A stretch of DNA of 64,000 nucleotides, taken from Methanobacteriota archaeon (GTDB lineage: Archaea > Thermoplasmatota > Thermoplasmata > UBA10834). This document shows, one piece after another, positions 9,097 through 18,438 of this stretch (positions are counted from its first letter, which is position 1; the number at the start of each line of letters is the position of its first letter). Below the pieces are notes generated by a model. The model searched no databases. It was given only the letters and a program-made list of their open reading frames with translations, and was not told the origin of the DNA. The translations under genes were made by a program, and so were the position numbers. Location of the stretch: contig CP070748.1 in assembly GCA_020348345.1 (NCBI GenBank), positions 125,441 to 189,440 of the forward strand, in the 5' to 3' direction.

Positions 9097-11862
9097 ATGA
9101 TAGGGTCAAGTGGTGAGTTCTGCAACGTTAGTGGTCAAACGAAAACAGAAGCACGCGAAACTCGAGGATGGCGACGCTGTTGGATTGCCTCGTCGATTGT
9201 CATCATGTTCGTTTTCTCGGCCTTGCCAGCGTTTTCCGCTGAGGCAAATGTGGCTCAGGATGAAGATATCGAAATCGGAGTTGGAACTGTATTGAAGCCT
9301 GATGGTTTCAATCCCTTCACGATGACGACCGGGATCTCTTACACTGTACTCTGGATAACCTACGATTTTCTATACACCGCGGGACCGGACTTGGAACCCT
9401 ATCCGCAACTTGCCCACTCGCACAGCGTTAGTGAGGATGGCCTGGTTTGGACATATTACCTTGTGGAAGACGCTCTATGGCACGATGGAGAGCCTGTCAC
9501 TGCACATGACGCGAATTTCACCTTCAATATGATGCTCAGGAATGAGAAGGAATGCGCTCTGCTGGGAGGCTATCTCAGGAATGTGACCGATGTTCGAGCG
9601 CTTGACGACCACACCCTCCAGATTACGACCGATATTACGAAGTCAACAATGCTGTCGATAAATGTTCCCATCCTGCCAGAACACTATTGGAGCAAGGTAG
9701 AAGCAGATGGTATGATCAACAAAGTGGACATGTGGCAAGAGGAATATTTCCCGAACGGTCCGATTGGATCCGGCCCGCTCATCTTGGACGCATACTCGAT
9801 GTCTGGCGGCTTCATAAAACTGCTTAAGTTCGAGGACTATCACATGGGGCCTGTCAATGTTGATGTAGTGTGGTTCAAGATTTACAACACCGAGGACGGT
9901 CTTGTAACTGGATTAACGGAAGGCGATATCGATGTCTCGTTTAGCGTTCCGCCAACGCACTGGGAGGCGACTCTTGCCGAGGATGATATTGAGGGTCAGG
10001 AAATCAACGTGCTGAACATGATCGATTTCGGATTCAATTGTGCGTCACAGGAGTTGAGATTGTCGGAGACTGATGGAGCTCGCAACTATCCGAAGGCAAG
10101 CACAAATTACGATTCCTGCAACTTGTCGATAAGAAAGGCTGCGGCGATGGCAATCAACAAGACCTATATCATGAACCAGGCTGTTGACAACCATGCAGAC
10201 ATGGGGGATTCGATGGTGCCGACTGCGACATCGTTCTGGCATTATGACGTTCCTCCAGAGGAGGAGTATCAATTCGATATCGCAGCAGCAAACGCACTCC
10301 TTGACGCTTCCGGCTACAACCGTGACGACGACGGTGATGGCATCAGAGAGAATGAGACGAGCGGTGTGGAGCTGAACTTCGATTTCTACTACATACTGCA
10401 GACACTCGCTGATGAAGTCGCGGCTACTTCGATTGCGGAATGGCTCGAAGATATTGGCATAAACGCTCCGGCGCAGGGTGTTCCGGAGGGACTGCTTTAC
10501 AACATGTGGTTCGGTTTGGAGTACGACCTTTTCATATGGAACTGGCAGCCTGACCCAGACCCATCCTTCATTCTGTCAGTATTGACAACGGATGAGATAC
10601 CTGTTGATTGGCATGATATAACCGCTTGGTCGGATGTGTATTACTCAAATCCGGAGTACGACCAGCTTTACCTGGATCAGCTGAAGGAGACAGACCGTTC
10701 CAAGCGTCAGGAAATCGTGTACGAAATGCAGCAGATTGCCTACTTAGACGTCCCTTATGTCATACTCTACTATCCGCACGATCTCATTGCATACAGAACA
10801 GATCGCTTCATGGCAGAGTCCTACCCTGACATGAGCACATATCCTGGAAAGGCTCCTGATTGGATATGGTTCTACTTCGAAATCCTTCCTGTTGGCGCCA
10901 CGATCAATGTGCCTCCGAGCGAAGTCAACGCTGGCTCGAACAGGGATTGCGTCGTCAATCAGACACTCGCTTTCACGGGCTCGGCGACGGACGAGAATGA
11001 CCCCCTCGACACACTCACATGGGAATGGACGTTCGAGTACACAGGCGAGGAGTCCACTCGAATGGGGCAGTCTGTTGAATACAAGTTCGAGAACATAGGG
11101 CAGGTGAACGTGACGTTAACTGTGACCGACCCAGGTGGGTTATCTGGCTCTGATTCTCTGGTGGTGACCGTTACACCAATGGCAGAGAACTCTGGATGGC
11201 TCGTCGGCTACGTGAAGACAGGCGGTGGGACTCCTGTTGTTGGGGCGGTTGTACAAGCTGACTCGATTGAGCTGGACTCAGTATTACAGGAGACCAACCT
11301 TACAGGCTACTACGAAATGAATCTCGTGGCGGGGGATTGGACGGTGACTGCCGAGAAGACCGGCTACTCTAACGACACGGGCGAGATCAGCATGATCGCT
11401 GATGAGACCATGTGGCTGAACTTAACATTGAATGCTACGACTGGAAACATCAAGGGCACTGTGATTGACCTGGAGACCGATGAGCCGATTTCAGGTGCTA
11501 TGGTCAAAGTGACGGTCGGTGACAATACCAAGCAATTCACCTCAACCGACACGGGATACTTCGAGCTCATGAACCTGCCTGCAGGCATCTACTCGATCAG
11601 TGCGACAAAGAACGGGTATGTGGCAAACAGCACCAATGTGACAGTGGTGGCAGGCGAATCGGCATCCGCAGTCATCTACCTGGAACCTGTGGCCGAAGAG
11701 GAGTCAGCGGGGTTGTCTCCTGCAGCAATCGCGGCGATTGGGATAGTCCTGGCAATCCTTGCCGCGATTGTCGCTATGGTGCTCATGAAGCGTCGTAGGA
11801 AGGGCGCTTCTGCTTTGGATGAGCCTCCGCCACCTGATCAGGAATCTGGCCCTGGCGAATGA
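9097..11862 (+). CDS. ABC transporter substrate-binding protein (family 5) with PKD and carboxypeptidase-regulatory-like domains
   Basis: This is a membrane-tethered extracytoplasmic binding protein, 921 residues from the first ATG. Order: signal peptide (about 29-48), SBP_bac_5 peptide/nickel-type domain (about 70-590, opening IGVGTVLKPDGFNPFTM), PKD domain (about 605-695), two carboxypeptidase-regulatory-like beta-sandwich domains (about 698-780 and 785-865), then a C-terminal helix followed by MKRRRK. This anchors a long stalk outside the cell. It precedes dppBC-type permeases, so it is the likely substrate receptor for oligopeptides or similar solutes. The start is doubtful because the TATA box ends 2 bp before ATG 9097; a start between 9120 and 9205 would still leave a signal peptide, but the only standard codon there is ATG 9205, which would shorten it badly. 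Confidence 0.88.
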   Translation: MIGSSGEFCNVSGQTKTEARETRGWRRCWIASSIVIMFVFSALPAFSAEANVAQDEDIEIGVGTVLKPDGFNPFTMTTGISYTVLWITYDFLYTAGPDLEPYPQLAHSHSVSEDGLVWTYYLVEDALWHDGEPVTAHDANFTFNMMLRNEKECALLGGYLRNVTDVRALDDHTLQITTDITKSTMLSINVPILPEHYWSKVEADGMINKVDMWQEEYFPNGPIGSGPLILDAYSMSGGFIKLLKFEDYHMGPVNVDVVWFKIYNTEDGLVTGLTEGDIDVSFSVPPTHWEATLAEDDIEGQEINVLNMIDFGFNCASQELRLSETDGARNYPKASTNYDSCNLSIRKAAAMAINKTYIMNQAVDNHADMGDSMVPTATSFWHYDVPPEEEYQFDIAAANALLDASGYNRDDDGDGIRENETSGVELNFDFYYILQTLADEVAATSIAEWLEDIGINAPAQGVPEGLLYNMWFGLEYDLFIWNWQPDPDPSFILSVLTTDEIPVDWHDITAWSDVYYSNPEYDQLYLDQLKETDRSKRQEIVYEMQQIAYLDVPYVILYYPHDLIAYRTDRFMAESYPDMSTYPGKAPDWIWFYFEILPVGATINVPPSEVNAGSNRDCVVNQTLAFTGSATDENDPLDTLTWEWTFEYTGEESTRMGQSVEYKFENIGQVNVTLTVTDPGGLSGSDSLVVTVTPMAENSGWLVGYVKTGGGTPVVGAVVQADSIELDSVLQETNLTGYYEMNLVAGDWTVTAEKTGYSNDTGEISMIADETMWLNLTLNATTGNIKGTVIDLETDEPISGAMVKVTVGDNTKQFTSTDTGYFELMNLPAGIYSISATKNGYVANSTNVTVVAGESASAVIYLEPVAEEESAGLSPAAIAAIGIVLAILAAIVAMVLMKRRRKGASALDEPPPPDQESGPGE

Positions 11863-12319
11863 AGAATGAAACTCCTGCCAAACCCTTTTCCTCTTCATTG
11901 TTGTTGAACTCCAGGCTGAAAGATGCAACTTCATAGTGGGGAAGCCTCTGGCGCTTCATTGGACCTGGAATAGGTGCCTTGTGGCAGTTGAATATGGTCG
12001 CCGAGACAGGCTCTCTGTGCGTCAACAACTCCGATTGATTCAGGAACCCATCTCTGACTTCCAGCGTAACGAATACTGTTAAGTACCATGATAATCGGTA
12101 CGGATTCCTAAAGGGGGGCCAGGACAGGATGGACGCCAGGCGAGATTGCCAAGGGATTGCCCATGAAACGCAGCGGGAATGCGAGAGATTGCGGGTGATT
12201 ATGCAAGATCTCAGATTAAGGGCGGTTGATTGCCCTGAACGCTGCAAGCCATCATTGGGCGCCTGATGTGAACACACAGCTTTGGTGTCGGCTCATTACT
12301 TGAACATGGTGATGAACTG
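11863..12319. other. Intergenic region between substrate-binding protein and permeases
   Basis: The 457 bp hold no credible gene. A perfect inverted repeat GTACC-N9-GGTAC (12083-12101) sits next to an A/T-rich TGTTAAGTA and may be an operator or promoter element for the permease pair. The gap implies that the permeases can be transcribed separately from the binding protein. Confidence 0.4.
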
Positions 12320-13303
12320 ATGAAACGGGGAACGCGTGCCCTTGCCAGGAAGATCCTGAATTCGTTTATCACGCTCATGCTCGTCATTGTCATCAACTTC
12401 CTCCTCTTTCGCATGATGCCTGGAAACCCTGTCAACTTCGTGGTCCCTAATGATCCCAAAATACCTGAAGAATTCAAACTCGAACTGATAGAAAAGTATG
12501 GACTGGACGACCCGCTTCATGAGCAATTCGTGACGTACATCGTCGACGTATTCACTCTTGATTTCGGAGATTCATTCGTCTACAGAAACACTCCCGCGAT
12601 GGACCTAGTCCTCGAAAATATGAGATGGACGTTGGTCTTGACGGGCACTTCCTCGATATTGATGATTATAATCGGAATGACGATAGGCGTGTACGCAGCG
12701 TGGAAGCGAGGAGGTCTGTTTGACACAAGTTCATTGTCTTTCTCGCTCTTCTTCTACGCCATGCCAACCTTTTGGCTGGGCATGATGTTTATCGTTCTCT
12801 TCGCGAAGATGTGGGATCTTTTTCCCGCCGACAGCGCTTGGAACTTCAAGGAGCCTTTGGAATACAGCCTGAACTCACTATTCGATGTATTGCATCATTT
12901 AGTGCTCCCTGCGGCCACTTTGACTCTCGTGAGCATTGGAGCCTTCGTTCTGATCATGAGAGGTTCTCTTATGGACGTCATGACTGAAGAGTACATCACC
13001 ACAGCAAAAGCAAAGGGTTTGACCGACTCGCAAGTGCTGAGACATCATGCAGTGCCAAATGCAATGCTGCCCATGGTGGCTTTAATCGCCATCGACATCG
13101 CGTATATTGTTGGCGGCGCTTTCCAGGTCGAATACGTCTTCAGTTATCCAGGCATTGGCTGGGCAACGATAGAGGCGGTTTACATTAAAGACTACCCCAT
13201 CTTGCAGGCGGCGTTCTTCTTGATTGCGGTTGCTGTGATTATTGCCAACTTGGTTGCGGATATTCTCCTAGTCTATATGGACCCAAGGGTCAAGCTGGGG
13301 TGA
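12320..13303 (+). CDS. DppB-type ABC transporter permease
   Basis: Integral membrane subunit of a peptide/nickel-family importer, 327 residues, six predicted helices. The N-terminus shows the family pattern (RMMPGNP after helix 1), and the cytoplasmic EAA loop that docks the ATPase is present (EEYITTAKAKGLTDSQVLRHH, about 220-240). The ribosome site GGTGATGAACTG is placed correctly for ATG 12320. The stop overlaps the GTG of the next permease, indicating translational coupling. No ATP-binding subunit follows, so the pair must borrow ATPases encoded elsewhere. Confidence 0.92.
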   Translation: MKRGTRALARKILNSFITLMLVIVINFLLFRMMPGNPVNFVVPNDPKIPEEFKLELIEKYGLDDPLHEQFVTYIVDVFTLDFGDSFVYRNTPAMDLVLENMRWTLVLTGTSSILMIIIGMTIGVYAAWKRGGLFDTSSLSFSLFFYAMPTFWLGMMFIVLFAKMWDLFPADSAWNFKEPLEYSLNSLFDVLHHLVLPAATLTLVSIGAFVLIMRGSLMDVMTEEYITTAKAKGLTDSQVLRHHAVPNAMLPMVALIAIDIAYIVGGAFQVEYVFSYPGIGWATIEAVYIKDYPILQAAFFLIAVAVIIANLVADILLVYMDPRVKLG

Positions 13304-14295
13304 TTAGAATCGCTATAACAGTCGATAAGAAAGGACTGAAGAAACGCCGCTCAGCAGCAGTCCTATCTGAGCCCACTAGGGAGAAACTCAGGCTTTCCAA
13401 GGATAAGGTCAAGAAGACATGGAGGGTATTCAAGCAGAACAGATTGGGCATGGCTGGCCTGATAATTCTGATCGTGTTCTTTATGATGGCCGTTTTTGCG
13501 AGCCAGATTATGTGGATTCTCGCGTTCATTGCTGATTGGGAATACCCTTACGGCCCGTTTGACCAAGTCGACGAGGAATTTGGAGGGGGCGCGCCGTCGT
13601 CCGAACACTGGCTTGGCACTGATTTTCGAGGAAGCGACATACTCAGCAGGCTCATCTATGGTTCGAGAGTCTCTTTGATAGTTGGACTCGTCGCCACGGT
13701 GGTATCAATGGGCTTGGGTACGATCATCGGACTACTTAGCGGCTACTGGGGTGGACTGAAGGACGAGGTTCTGATGAGAATAACAGACGTCTTCCTTGTT
13801 CTGCCCTGGCTCGTCTTGATGATTGCGCTCGCAGCTGTACTGCCGGGCGGACCGACGGTCGGCAAGGTGGTTTTCGTCATTGGCATTACCGGCTGGTCTG
13901 CCACAACCCGTATGGTCCGCGCTCAAGTGCTGTCCATCAAGGAGCGGGCTTTTGTGGAAAGGGCTCGGGCAATCGGATCAAGCGACGCCCATATCGTGGC
14001 CAGACACGTGTTTCCGAATGTATTCCCGATAGTGTTTGCGAACGCCATTCTCACCATCGCTCTGTCAATCCTGTCTGAGAGCACACTGAGCTTCATTGGA
14101 CTTGGACCAGATCCCACAAAAGTCGTGACGTGGGGAAACATGCTGGAAGACGCCGTTAAAGGAGGCGCTATGTATAATGAACTCTACCTGTGGATATTCG
14201 CGCCGGGCTTGTGCATCGTGTTCGTCGTATTGGGATTCACCTTCGTTGGATACGCCCTAGACGAGATCTTCAACCCCAAACTGAGGAAGCGATGA
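13300..14295 (+). CDS. DppC-type ABC transporter permease
   Basis: Second permease of the peptide/nickel-type transporter, 331 residues. It has the long cytoplasmic N-terminus characteristic of DppC/OppC (about 45 residues, ending KQNRLGMAGLIIL), a family-typical segment SSEHWLGTDFRGSDILSRLIYGSR, and the EAA loop KERAFVERARAIGSSDAHIVARHVFPN near 205-230. It starts at GTG 13300, overlapping the dppB stop by 4 bp. The following gene is on the other strand, so the operon ends here with no dppD/dppF ATPases. Confidence 0.92.
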   Translation: MIRIAITVDKKGLKKRRSAAVLSEPTREKLRLSKDKVKKTWRVFKQNRLGMAGLIILIVFFMMAVFASQIMWILAFIADWEYPYGPFDQVDEEFGGGAPSSEHWLGTDFRGSDILSRLIYGSRVSLIVGLVATVVSMGLGTIIGLLSGYWGGLKDEVLMRITDVFLVLPWLVLMIALAAVLPGGPTVGKVVFVIGITGWSATTRMVRAQVLSIKERAFVERARAIGSSDAHIVARHVFPNVFPIVFANAILTIALSILSESTLSFIGLGPDPTKVVTWGNMLEDAVKGGAMYNELYLWIFAPGLCIVFVVLGFTFVGYALDEIFNPKLRKR

Positions 14296-14361
14296 TTGGA
14301 TCACCTCTCTGGAATATTGGCGTGCTTTCTTCCAAGCTGCCCTATTGGACATTGACATTGC

Positions 14362-15768
14362 TCATTTCTTCCGTGTCGCAATCGCCACCACAGCGACCAC
14401 CGCGACCGCAACGATGAGCACAAGGAGCACCAGACCGACAGGGTTGAAATCAGATTCATCGTCAATTCCGGGATCTTCGTCGTCGTCCACGTATGTGTAA
14501 GCCGTATACACTGGATCGTGAACCACTCTGTATCCTTCCCATTGAGGGAATGATACCGCATACCATAGAGGGTTGGCGTTGAAGCCGTCCGCGTTCGCCG
14601 GGACAAGGCTCCTCTGGCAGAGATCAAGCGGCCCATCATAGGCGGTCTGCACATAGTCGCTGAGAGCATATGCGAAGATGCTCATGGCCCCTGCTGCGAA
14701 GCCCAGCTGCCATGCGACCAGCAGCAAGTCTACAAGCTGCGCGCCAACGATGGCGTTCATAGCAGGTTCATCCTCCTTCACTACATAATCCGTGCTCTCG
14801 TTGACCAGGTCGAACGTGCCCCGGATGCCTATCTTCATCGCCCGTTCGCCATCGTCTCCAACTCTCAGAACGATGTCCTCATCAAGCGGCGCGTTGATGT
14901 TGGGGTTGATGGTATTGCCAGTCGAGTTGTCCGTCGCTCCCTGATATTTCGATGTGAAGACTGTCACGAAGTGTACGACGCTCAGACCCAGGGTTTCTGG
15001 CAGGTCGCCTACATCGAGTGGGATTGGAAATCCGGCTAAGAGCATCCATAGCTCCGATACTTGGCCTATGGTGTACCATGTCTCCGCTCTCACTTCTCCA
15101 GTTTCATTGTCCATGGTGATCTCGTAGCTGATCGTGAGTTCGCTGAACTTCGCTATCCATCCCGAGCTGAATACGATGCTTGCGAGGAGGTTGGGGGTAA
15201 CGAACGCGTAGAGGTTCCTGTACTGAATCCCGAATCTGTAATGCCCTTCACCGAGCTTCTCCACCTCCTGCACTTCGACCTCGGGTGGATAATCATCTCC
15301 TAACGCATTCCCGATACCGAACGGTATCACGTATGATATGTTCTCGTGACCGGGATCGGGCAGTCCGTTCGACCCAGGGCCCGTACCGTTGTACGTGTCA
15401 TCAAACACCATCAGGAATGCCAGTATCGCGCCTATGAAGACCTCCTGTCCCTCCGGGGTGAGGTAATGCATTCCGAATAGCTGAAACGGCACAGTGCCAG
15501 TTCCGTTTTCGTCCTCGACCTTGTTCAGAGCCAGCAAGAATGCCTGAACGTCGTCGTTGTTGACATACGAAGCAGAGAAAGTGACGTTCTTGCCTTCGGG
15601 GCTTGTTGCATTCATGGAGGAGTTCGTCCAATATTCTTCGTCAAACGTGTGTCCGAAGATCGCCATCTCATCCCCATCGTTCCACACGGTTGGCGGGAAG
15701 GCGCTGGCGTTTGCGATCAGCATAAGGCTAACAGCCATGCTAGCCACGGCAGCAAACATCCTCTTCAT
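14362..15768 (-). CDS. Secreted, C-terminally membrane-anchored protein of unknown function
   Basis: From ATG 15768 the protein has 468 residues: a signal peptide (MKRMFAAVASMAVSLMLIANASA), a long acidic extracytoplasmic region with several N-glycosylation-like NxS/T sites, and a C-terminal helix (GLVLLVLIVAVAVVAVVAIATRKK). This architecture resembles the S-layer-associated and binding proteins of the window. I do not recognise a domain. The longer frame could start at 15813, but the GGTGATG ribosome site directly before 15768 and the signal peptide favour the shorter form. It lies about 100 bp after trpA on the same strand and converges with the permease genes; no functional link is evident. 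Confidence 0.7.
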   Translation of the reverse strand: MKRMFAAVASMAVSLMLIANASAFPPTVWNDGDEMAIFGHTFDEEYWTNSSMNATSPEGKNVTFSASYVNNDDVQAFLLALNKVEDENGTGTVPFQLFGMHYLTPEGQEVFIGAILAFLMVFDDTYNGTGPGSNGLPDPGHENISYVIPFGIGNALGDDYPPEVEVQEVEKLGEGHYRFGIQYRNLYAFVTPNLLASIVFSSGWIAKFSELTISYEITMDNETGEVRAETWYTIGQVSELWMLLAGFPIPLDVGDLPETLGLSVVHFVTVFTSKYQGATDNSTGNTINPNINAPLDEDIVLRVGDDGERAMKIGIRGTFDLVNESTDYVVKEDEPAMNAIVGAQLVDLLLVAWQLGFAAGAMSIFAYALSDYVQTAYDGPLDLCQRSLVPANADGFNANPLWYAVSFPQWEGYRVVHDPVYTAYTYVDDDEDPGIDDESDFNPVGLVLLVLIVAVAVVAVVAIATRKK

Positions 15769-15869
15769 GTGCATCACCATCCTCGTCTCTGGCATTAGTG
15801 CCTGAGATTCCAATTACCAAGATGGCAGTTGACATGATTAAGCCTTTGCGTTGACTACCCAGGTTGCGG

Positions 15870-16679
15870 CTATTGCTTTGTGGCACTCTTGATTCGAGAG
15901 GAGTGTTCTCGAACTCGGTCGAGTAGAGTCTGTTCATCTCTCGACGATTCCGAGTAGATGTTTATCAGTGCCGAACCTTCAACCACCCCTGAGGCGCCTG
16001 CTGCGATCGCCTCCACAACCTGTTCCGGATTCGAGATGCCGAATCCCAGGGCAATCGGGACTGATCCATCCACACCGACCAGTCTGTTGAGAAGAGAGAT
16101 TGCAGTGGGCGGCAATCTGTCCTTCGCACCTGTCACGCCTGACACAGAGACCGCATACACGAAGCCGGTTGCAGTGCTCATTATCTCCTCTGCGCGAGCG
16201 TTATCAGTTGTTGGTGCCACCAGCCTTATCACATCAAGACCATTGTCCGCTGCAGCTTCGTCCAGCTCTCTGGACTCCTCAATCGGAAGGTCAACTGCGA
16301 GCACTGCATCGGCTCCAACGGTTGACAGTGTGGAACAGAACTCACTCACGCCAGTTCTCACAATCGGATTGTAGTAGGTCATGACAACGATGGGGGTGGT
16401 CACACCTTCGTTCCGAATCTTCGTTATGGTATCGAACAGTCTCCGGGTTCTGAATCCCGACGATAGCGCCCTTACCATGGCCGACTGTATTGTGGGGCCG
16501 TCAGCCAACGGATCGGAGAATGGAAGTCCCAACTCCAGGATGTCCGCTCCGGAATCAGTGAGCGTTCGCACTAGTTTCACGGTGAATTCCGTACCGAGGT
16601 CGCCGCAGCAAACATACGGTATGTATGCACCTTCTTTGGAACCTCCTAGATCTTCGAAGGCTTGCGCTATCCTGCTCAT
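15870..16679 (-). CDS. trpA: Tryptophan synthase alpha subunit
   Basis: Cleaves indole-3-glycerol phosphate to indole and glyceraldehyde 3-phosphate in the alpha-beta complex. The 269-residue TIM barrel contains the catalytic pair Glu49 ([10 protein letters not shown]) and Asp60 (ADGPTIQ) at the same numbers as in the enteric enzyme, and phosphate-binding glycines near the C-terminus ([10 protein letters not shown]). Last gene of the trp operon; its ATG overlaps the trpB stop by 4 bp (ATGA). Confidence 0.97.
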   Translation of the reverse strand: MSRIAQAFEDLGGSKEGAYIPYVCCGDLGTEFTVKLVRTLTDSGADILELGLPFSDPLADGPTIQSAMVRALSSGFRTRRLFDTITKIRNEGVTTPIVVMTYYNPIVRTGVSEFCSTLSTVGADAVLAVDLPIEESRELDEAAADNGLDVIRLVAPTTDNARAEEIMSTATGFVYAVSVSGVTGAKDRLPPTAISLLNRLVGVDGSVPIALGFGISNPEQVVEAIAAGASGVVEGSALINIYSESSRDEQTLLDRVREHSSRIKSATKQ

Positions 16680-17854
16680 TGAATCCCCTCCAGCTTGGCT
16701 ACCTGGTCCACGTCCTTGTCGCCTCGACCAGAGAGGCAGACGACCAAGTTGCCCCTCGGTCCAAGCTCGCCGGCAACTTCCGCTGCAAGATGTATGGCAT
16801 GAGCGCTTTCAAGCGCCGGGATGATCCCTTCAGTCTCTGACAGCATATGGAACGCGGCAATGGCTTCGCGGTCAGTCACAGCCGTGTATCTAGCCCTCCC
16901 GATACCACTCAAATAAGCGTGCTCGGGGCCTACGGCAGGATAGTCCAAGCCCGCGGCGACCGATGCCGTCTCCGAAACCTGCCCGTCGCCATCCTGCAGT
17001 ATCAGGGTTCTCGCGCCGTGCAGGACCCCCTCTGTTCCGGCGACCACGCTGGCAGAGTGCTTTCCGCATGCAATTCCTTCTCCTGCCGCCTCCGCGCCGA
17101 ACATCTCCACCCCTGGATCATCAGCGAACGGATGGAAGAGCCCGATTGAGTTACAGCCGCCGCCGACGCATGCCACAAGAGCCTCTGGAAGTCTGCCGAC
17201 GATGGACATCATCTGCTCCTTAACCTCGTTGCCGATGACGGACTGAAAATCCCTGACCATGGTTGGATAAGGGTGGGGACCGACCACACTGCCAATGAGA
17301 TAATGGGTGTGGCCGCTTGTCGAGGCGTAATCCCTCATCGCCTCGTTTATGGAGTCCTTGAGTGTGCGAGACCCCGACCTCACGACATTGACCTTCGCTC
17401 CGAGAAGCTCCATCCTGTAGCAGTTCAGCCTCTGTCTTTCGACGTCCGTCTCGCCCATGTACACCTCGCATTCGAGTCCCAGCAGGGCACAGACTGTGGC
17501 GGTGGCCACGCCGTGTTGTCCAGCTCCTGTCTCAGCGATGACCCTCGACTTGCCCATCTTCTTGGCAAGGAGTGCTTGTCCAAGTGCGTTGTTGATCTTA
17601 TGGGATCCAGTATGCGCAAGATCCTCCCGTTTGAGATAGATCGCAGCTCCACCGATACGCTCGCTCAGCCGCTTGGCATGGTAGAGCGGTGTTGGCCGGC
17701 CCGCATAGGTAGACAGCAGGCTGTTTAGTTCCTCCTTGAATGTTGGATCCTGTGATAGTTCTGCATATCCTGCTTGCAGGTTCTTCAACGAAGACACGAG
17801 GACCTCTGGAACATAGAACCCTCCAAAACGGCCGAAGTAGCCCATCGACGTCAC
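16676..17854 (-). CDS. trpB: Tryptophan synthase beta subunit (TrpB1 type)
   Basis: PLP enzyme that condenses indole with serine. With GTG 17854 as start it has 392 residues. The PLP lysine is in [10 protein letters not shown] (Lys86), preceded by KRED, with the phosphate-binding loop VGGGCNSIG further on and the catalytic-region GAGQHG. Residues near the N-terminus ([10 protein letters not shown]) mark the canonical TrpB1 that pairs with TrpA, rather than the longer TrpB2 common in archaea. The GTG at 17854 overlaps the trpF stop (GTGA) and follows AAGGAGGTG by 6 nt, which decides the start; an in-frame GTG at 17863 lies inside that ribosome site. Confidence 0.97.
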   Translation of the reverse strand: MTSMGYFGRFGGFYVPEVLVSSLKNLQAGYAELSQDPTFKEELNSLLSTYAGRPTPLYHAKRLSERIGGAAIYLKREDLAHTGSHKINNALGQALLAKKMGKSRVIAETGAGQHGVATATVCALLGLECEVYMGETDVERQRLNCYRMELLGAKVNVVRSGSRTLKDSINEAMRDYASTSGHTHYLIGSVVGPHPYPTMVRDFQSVIGNEVKEQMMSIVGRLPEALVACVGGGCNSIGLFHPFADDPGVEMFGAEAAGEGIACGKHSASVVAGTEGVLHGARTLILQDGDGQVSETASVAAGLDYPAVGPEHAYLSGIGRARYTAVTDREAIAAFHMLSETEGIIPALESAHAIHLAAEVAGELGPRGNLVVCLSGRGDKDVDQVAKLEGIQ

Positions 17855-18438
17855 ACTCTGCACCTCCTTATGAATTCGGAAACGAGAGAGATGTCCTTCC
17901 TACCCGATGCTGATTCGACCCCAGACGATACGTCGAGGGCGTAAGGTTTCATTCGCTTGGCCTGGTCAATATTGTCGATGTTGAGGCCGCCCGCGATGAT
18001 GGCTCTTGAACAGCACCCTATGGGTATGCGTGAGTAATCGTGGCTCATGCCAGTGCCGGGAGTGCCCTCCTCGAACAGCAACGCATCGGCGGCGTCGGCG
18101 AACCTCAGCGCCTCCGATCTCACGGCCCTCACGGCTCTGATCACCTTAACCCCGTGACTGCGTATCTCGTTCAACGAATCGCGATCGAGAGAGTACACCT
18201 GGATGGCGGTAACAGAGCAGCGTTCTACCATGTCCAACGCGTCCGAGGCTCCATGGGGAGAACACACAAGGACTCTCGTTACCATCGGCCCCATCGTTGA
18301 GCCAATCGAAGCTATCTGGTCAAGCTGCACGTTTCGCCTTCTGCCTGGAAAATGGACGAATCCCAATGCATCGGCACCAGCCTCCTCACACATATGCGCG
18401 TCCTCGGCGCTCGTTATGCCACATATCTTGACTTTCAT
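17851..18438 (-). CDS. trpF: Phosphoribosylanthranilate isomerase
   Basis: Catalyses the Amadori rearrangement of phosphoribosylanthranilate to CdRP. At 195 residues it is a compact single-domain TIM barrel with the catalytic Cys in KICGIT (Cys6), FxxxxxR (HFPGRRRNV) and the distal catalytic Asp in ALDVSSGVE. Start ATG overlaps the trpDC stop by 4 bp. It is a separate gene here, unlike the enteric trpC-trpF fusion. Confidence 0.95.
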   Translation of the reverse strand: MKVKICGITSAEDAHMCEEAGADALGFVHFPGRRRNVQLDQIASIGSTMGPMVTRVLVCSPHGASDALDMVERCSVTAIQVYSLDRDSLNEIRSHGVKVIRAVRAVRSEALRFADAADALLFEEGTPGTGMSHDYSRIPIGCCSRAIIAGGLNIDNIDQAKRMKPYALDVSSGVESASGRKDISLVSEFIRRCRV

